The notes below the pieces were generated by a model. The model was not told where the DNA came from. It was given only the letters and a program-made list of their open reading frames with translations, and ran no database searches. The position numbers were made by a program, and so were the translations under genes. A DNA stretch of 64,000 bases from JBJMLO01 sp045805265 (lineage in GTDB: Bacteria > Actinomycetota > UBA4738 > JACQTL01): contig JBJMLO010000030.1 of NCBI GenBank assembly GCA_045805265.1, forward strand, positions 62,001-126,000. The letters are read 5' to 3'. Below are positions 60,562 through 64,000 of this stretch, one piece after another; position 1 is the first letter of the stretch; each line of letters starts with the position of its first letter.

Positions 60562-61440
60562 TCACGCCCGCTCCGGAACGGACACGCCGCCGGCCGGGCG
60601 CCACACGAGGGCACTCCCCCACCGCCGCACGCCGAGGGCGACCGCGTAGGTCGCCGTGGCCACCCCCACGATCGCGGAGCTCGGCGGCACCGCCGGCACC
60701 ACGTAGCTCAGCGCGAGGCCCATCCACGTCGCGCCGACCGCGAACGCCGTGGACAGCGTGAGCGCCCGGAAGGGGCGGTCGGTGAGCAGCTGAGCGGCGG
60801 CGGCGGGCGCCGCCAGCAGCCCGAGGAGGGGCAGCGCCCCCACGGCCTGCGTCGTCTCGGCCGCCGTGACCGCAACGAGCGCGAGGAATCCCAGCCCCAG
60901 CGCCCGGACGGGGACCCCGGCCGCGGCCGCCACGGACTCGTCGACGCTCGAGAACAGCAGCGGGCGCGCCATGAGCACGATGGCCAGACAGACGGCCGCG
61001 CCGATGACCGCGGCGACCTGGGCCTGGCTCGCCGACAGCCCGAGGATCGAGCCGAACAGCACGCTCACTCCCGCGGTTCCGTTGGTCCCGCTGCTCCCCG
61101 CCGTGAAGATCGAGAGGAACAGGACCCCGAGCCCGAGCATCCACGCGAACACGCTCCCGATCACGACGTCGTCCGCCCGGGCCGACCGACCGAGCAGTCC
61201 CATCCCGAGCGCCACCGCCACCGTGGCTCCGAACAGCCCGATCCTGAGGTCGACGCCGGCGGCGAGCGCGGCGAGTGCCCCCGTGAACGCCACGTGGCTG
61301 AGCGCGTCGCCGGTGAACACCTGGGCCCGGAGGACCACGAAGTAGCCGACCGTGCCACAGGCCGCCGCGATCCCCGTTCCCGCCAGGAACGCGTCGCGCA
61401 TGAACGGGTGAGAGAGGATCGATCCGAGGAGGGCCGTCAT
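60562..61440 (-). CDS. Metal ABC transporter permease (ZnuB-like), second copy
   Basis: 292 aa, ABC-3 permease with about nine membrane helices. ATG overlaps the stop of the preceding permease (ATGA). GDALSHVAFTGALAALAAGV and ETTQAVGALPLLGLLAAPAAAAQL match the family. The two permeases may form a heterodimer. Confidence 0.88.
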   Translation of the reverse strand: MTALLGSILSHPFMRDAFLAGTGIAAACGTVGYFVVLRAQVFTGDALSHVAFTGALAALAAGVDLRIGLFGATVAVALGMGLLGRSARADDVVIGSVFAWMLGLGVLFLSIFTAGSSGTNGTAGVSVLFGSILGLSASQAQVAAVIGAAVCLAIVLMARPLLFSSVDESVAAAAGVPVRALGLGFLALVAVTAAETTQAVGALPLLGLLAAPAAAAQLLTDRPFRALTLSTAFAVGATWMGLALSYVVPAVPPSSAIVGVATATYAVALGVRRWGSALVWRPAGGVSVPERA

Positions 61441-62303
61441 GACGGCACCGCCACCCCGAGCCCGACGCTGGGGCGGAGACGTTCCCTGGCGAACCGGACC
61501 CCCCGGGCCACCGCGTACGCGCCGAACGAGAGCGTCGTGATGAAGGCCCCGGTCGGGTACGGGGTGTAGTACGCGATCACGAGCCCGATCCACGTCACCG
61601 CGACCGCCAGCCCGATCGAGATCGCGATGCCCAGCACCGGCCGCCCGGTGATCACCTGCGCGGTGGCCGGCGGAAGGACCAGGAGGGCGAACACCAGCAG
61701 GGAGCCGGTGATCTGGCTCGTCTCGGCCACGGCGACCCCCAGGAGCACAAGGAACCCGACGCCGAGCAGGCGCACGCGGACCCCGGCGGCCGCCGCCACC
61801 TCGGGGTCCACGCTCGCGAACAGCAGGGGCTGGGCGATCGCGGCGAGCGCCAGCAGCGCTCCCCCGCCGACCGCCAGCAGCACCAGGACCTGCCCGGCCG
61901 TCACGCCCAGGAAGCTCCCGAACAGGAGCGCGGTGAGGCCGTTGAGGTTGCCGTGGTAGAGGCTCACGAACAGGAAGCCGCTGGCGAGCGCCGCCGCCTG
62001 CACGGACCCGATGAGGGCGGACTCCTCGCGGTGGGCGGTGACTCCCCCGGAGCGCGCCCCGACCCCGATGACGGCCGCGCCCGCCCCGCAGAACGCGAAG
62101 TACCCGAGCGAGGGCGAGACGCCCAGCAGGACCGCGCCCGCCGCCCCCGGGAAGCCGATCACCGCCAGGGTGTGCCCGGCGAACGTCTGGCGGCGGAGCA
62201 CCATGAACCACCCCATGGCGCCGGAGACGACCGCCACGATCGTCCCCGCGCGGAACGCGTTCACCATGAACGGGTACGAGAACAGCTGGCGCAGGCTCGT
62301 CAC
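61437..62303 (-). CDS. Metal ABC transporter permease (ZnuB-like), first copy
   Basis: 288 aa from GTG 62303 (giving TSLRQLFSYPFMVNAFRAG). Same ABC-3 family as the downstream permease (GHTLAVIGFPGAAGAVLLGV, ETSQITGSLLVFALLVLPPATAQVI) but clearly diverged from it. It lies 13 bp downstream of the ATPase gene. Confidence 0.88.
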   Translation of the reverse strand: MTSLRQLFSYPFMVNAFRAGTIVAVVSGAMGWFMVLRRQTFAGHTLAVIGFPGAAGAVLLGVSPSLGYFAFCGAGAAVIGVGARSGGVTAHREESALIGSVQAAALASGFLFVSLYHGNLNGLTALLFGSFLGVTAGQVLVLLAVGGGALLALAAIAQPLLFASVDPEVAAAAGVRVRLLGVGFLVLLGVAVAETSQITGSLLVFALLVLPPATAQVITGRPVLGIAISIGLAVAVTWIGLVIAYYTPYPTGAFITTLSFGAYAVARGVRFARERLRPSVGLGVAVPS

Positions 62304-62316
62304 GAGGCCACGCTCG

Positions 62317-63180
62317 TCATGCCTGGTGCCGGTCGCTGTGCACGGCCGGCGGCTCGGGGGCGCCCACGACGACCAGGCGCCCGTCGGAGGCACGGAGGAC
62401 CTCGACGGGGGCGCCGTACAGCGCGCTCAGGGTCTCCGTGGTGATGACCTGGCCCGGCGCCCCGGCGACGGCCCGGCCGCCCGCCAGGTACACCACCTGG
62501 TCCAGGGAGCGAAGGATCGGGTTCACGTCGTGGGCCACCATCACAACGGTCACCCCTCGCTCCCGGCACACCCGCTGCACCAGCGCGGCCACGCTGGCCT
62601 GGTTGGCGAGATCGAGGTTGTCGAGTGGCTCGTCCAGCAGCAGCAGCTCGGGCCCCCGGACGAGCGACTGGGCGATGACCAGTCGCTGCTGCTCGCCGCC
62701 GGACAGGTCGCCGACCGGGCGGCGGGCGAACCCCGTGGCCCCCACGAGCCCGAGCACCTCGTCGACCGCCACGCGCGCGGCCCTGGCGCCCCGGCCGGGG
62801 AGGGGAATCCCCCACCGGGGCCCGTCCAGGCCGAGGCGCACCACGTCGACGCCCCGGATCCGAAGGGTCCGGTCGAAGGTCTTCCGCTGGGGGACGTAGC
62901 CGATCCGCCGGCGGTTCCGCCCCGGAGGCGAGCCCAGCACCGTGACGCTGCCGCGGGAGAGCGGCTGCAGGCCCAGTACGACCTTGAGCAGGGTCGACTT
63001 CCCGACGCCGTTCGGTCCGAGGATGGCCACGAAGGTGCCCCGCTCGACGTCGAGGTCGACGCCGCCCCACAGCAGCCGGTCGCCGAACCGCACCTCGGCC
63101 CCGCGGCTCACGATGGCGGCTCGGTGGTCCGAGCGCGCGGCCGCCGACCCGGCCGGCTTCGCGGGAGCGGCCGGCTTCAT
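62317..63180 (-). CDS. znuC: Metal ABC transporter ATP-binding protein
   Basis: 287 aa. Walker A GPNGVGKS (55-62), signature LSGGEQQ (159-165), Walker B LLLLDEP and H-loop VAHD. The N-terminal ~25 residues are an Ala/Pro-rich extension. Its ATG overlaps the stop of the substrate-binding protein gene (ATGA). ZnuC-type by context with Zur and two ABC-3 permeases. Confidence 0.92.
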   Translation of the reverse strand: MKPAAPAKPAGSAAARSDHRAAIVSRGAEVRFGDRLLWGGVDLDVERGTFVAILGPNGVGKSTLLKVVLGLQPLSRGSVTVLGSPPGRNRRRIGYVPQRKTFDRTLRIRGVDVVRLGLDGPRWGIPLPGRGARAARVAVDEVLGLVGATGFARRPVGDLSGGEQQRLVIAQSLVRGPELLLLDEPLDNLDLANQASVAALVQRVCRERGVTVVMVAHDVNPILRSLDQVVYLAGGRAVAGAPGQVITTETLSALYGAPVEVLRASDGRLVVVGAPEPPAVHSDRHQA

Positions 63181-64000
63181 CGCCCGGTCCCCCGGGCGAG
63201 CGCCGCGGCGAGGGCCCGGAGCTGGCGGACCTGCCATGCCTGGAAGGATGCCCCCTCCGGGACGAGGGTCTCGGTGACCGTGGTGACGGGGATACCCGAG
63301 GCCCTGGCCTCGTCGATCTGGCGCTGGACGTCGGGCGTCGCGTTCTGGCTGTTGTACACGAACACCGTGATCTGGCCGGCCTGGATCTGATGGTCGATTG
63401 TGGCCTTGTCGGCGGCCGACGGCTCGGTCCCCTCGCTGATGGCCCGGAGGAATGCCGGCGGCGTGATGAGGTTCAGCCCGAGCGCCGGCGCAAGCAGCGC
63501 GAAGATGCTCTCGGAGGCGCCCACGGGCGTCCCTGCGTATTTCTTCTTGATCGAGGCGATGAGGGCGTGGTACCCGCCGAGCCCTTGCCGCTCGAACCGG
63601 GTCCGTTCCCGATCGAAGTAGGAACCGTGAGCAGGGTCGAGCTTCCGGTAGTCGGCATTGATCGCGTCGATCACGAGCTGCACGGTCGACGGGGAGTACC
63701 ACTGATGGGGGTTGCCGTCGTCGGGAACGCCGGCCAGGTGCCCCACATTCAAGACCTCTCGTCCCTGCACCGGATTGGCGGCGAGAAGCCGGTCGACCCA
63801 GGGGTCGTACCCGATCCCGTTCACGATGACGAACTCGGCCGATGCGAGATCCCGGGCGTCGGCCGTGGTCGGCTCGTAGTCGTGCGGGTCGGCGTTCGGG
63901 TTGGTGATGATGCTCGTGACGTCGACGCGGTCGCCCCCGAGCTGGGCGGCGATGCTCCCCCAGAAGTTCTCCGCGGCGACGACCTTCGGCTTCCCACCGT
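63177..64000 (-). CDS. znuA: Metal ABC transporter substrate-binding protein, 5'-truncated by the window
   Basis: The frame is open to the right edge, so the N-terminus and signal peptide are missing. The PHDYEPT motif (His ligand) near 63890, the VNGIGYDPWVDRLL segment and VPDDGNPHQWYSP (second His region) are typical cluster A-I metal-binding lipoproteins. The lack of a long His-rich loop neither confirms nor excludes zinc; Zn specificity comes from the Zur neighbour. Its stop overlaps znuC. Confidence 0.9.
   Translation of the reverse strand, partial: GGKPKVVAAENFWGSIAAQLGGDRVDVTSIITNPNADPHDYEPTTADARDLASAEFVIVNGIGYDPWVDRLLAANPVQGREVLNVGHLAGVPDDGNPHQWYSPSTVQLVIDAINADYRKLDPAHGSYFDRERTRFERQGLGGYHALIASIKKKYAGTPVGASESIFALLAPALGLNLITPPAFLRAISEGTEPSAADKATIDHQIQAGQITVFVYNSQNATPDVQRQIDEARASGIPVTTVTETLVPEGASFQAWQVRQLRALAAALARGTGR

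Overview
The window is a 64 kb, roughly 70% GC chromosomal segment from a member of the Actinomycetota, probably a deep-branching or uncultivated lineage. The evidence is a complete Pup-proteasome gene set (mpa/ARC, dop, pup, prcB, prcA, pafA), pafBC-type WYL regulators, tatA and tatC, a HelY-like helicase, a Ppm1-type Lnt/dolichol-phosphate-mannose-synthase fusion, and DUF4193, DUF3039, DUF2017, DUF3054 and DUF3866 proteins. Start codons are often GTG, and many genes overlap as GTGA or ATGA. I saw no rRNA, tRNA, CRISPR array, IS element or prophage.

Layout. 0-2.5 kb: glycine cleavage P-protein subunits (gcvPA partial, gcvPB), a palindrome and a small zincin-like protein. 2.5-7.5 kb: Lnt-Ppm1 fusion, a DUF4193 zinc protein, a 507-bp gap with a long-range inverted repeat, and an amidohydrolase. 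7.5-12.7 kb (the most unusual part): a three-gene secreted/lipoprotein operon with an NlpC/P60-like enzyme, then a stand-alone reverse transcriptase with structured, repeated DNA just downstream and an Lrp/AsnC regulator divergent from it. 12.7-19.5 kb: two acyl-CoA dehydrogenases, cysS, zinc-ribbon proteins, an M24 peptidase and a DUF4242 protein. 19.4-26.1 kb: two DagK-like lipid kinases, the HelY-like helicase, a hydrolase and hypothetical exported proteins.

26-47 kb follows the conserved actinobacterial proteasome neighbourhood on the minus strand: trmI, mpa, a membrane spermidine-synthase-like protein, dop, pup, prcB, prcA, pafA, pafB, pafC, tatA, tatC. It is interrupted by a VapBC-type toxin-antitoxin pair (plus strand, toxin probably starting at CTG), a cytochrome P450 with a 1-base frameshift, a large secreted DUF11/Calx-beta/RTX-repeat protein, an EamA exporter and a divergent DUF3866 gene. 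Upstream of trmI is a TtuA-like tRNA thiolase coupled to a ThiS/MoaD-like sulfur carrier whose C-terminus extends two residues beyond the GG.

48-64 kb: an HtrA-like lipoprotein protease, a histidine phosphatase, an OmpR-type two-component system with a GerMN lipoprotein (MtrAB-LpqB-like arrangement), an RGG-tailed protein convergent with a cold-shock protein, clpS-DUF2017-DUF3054, a basic Rho_N-like protein, a LigB-like ATP-dependent DNA ligase, DUF3039, a DHA2-family MFS exporter, and a Fur/Zur-type regulator followed by a metal (zinc-type) ABC transporter that runs off the right edge.

All calls come from reading sequence motifs. No database search, structure prediction or RNA folding was run.
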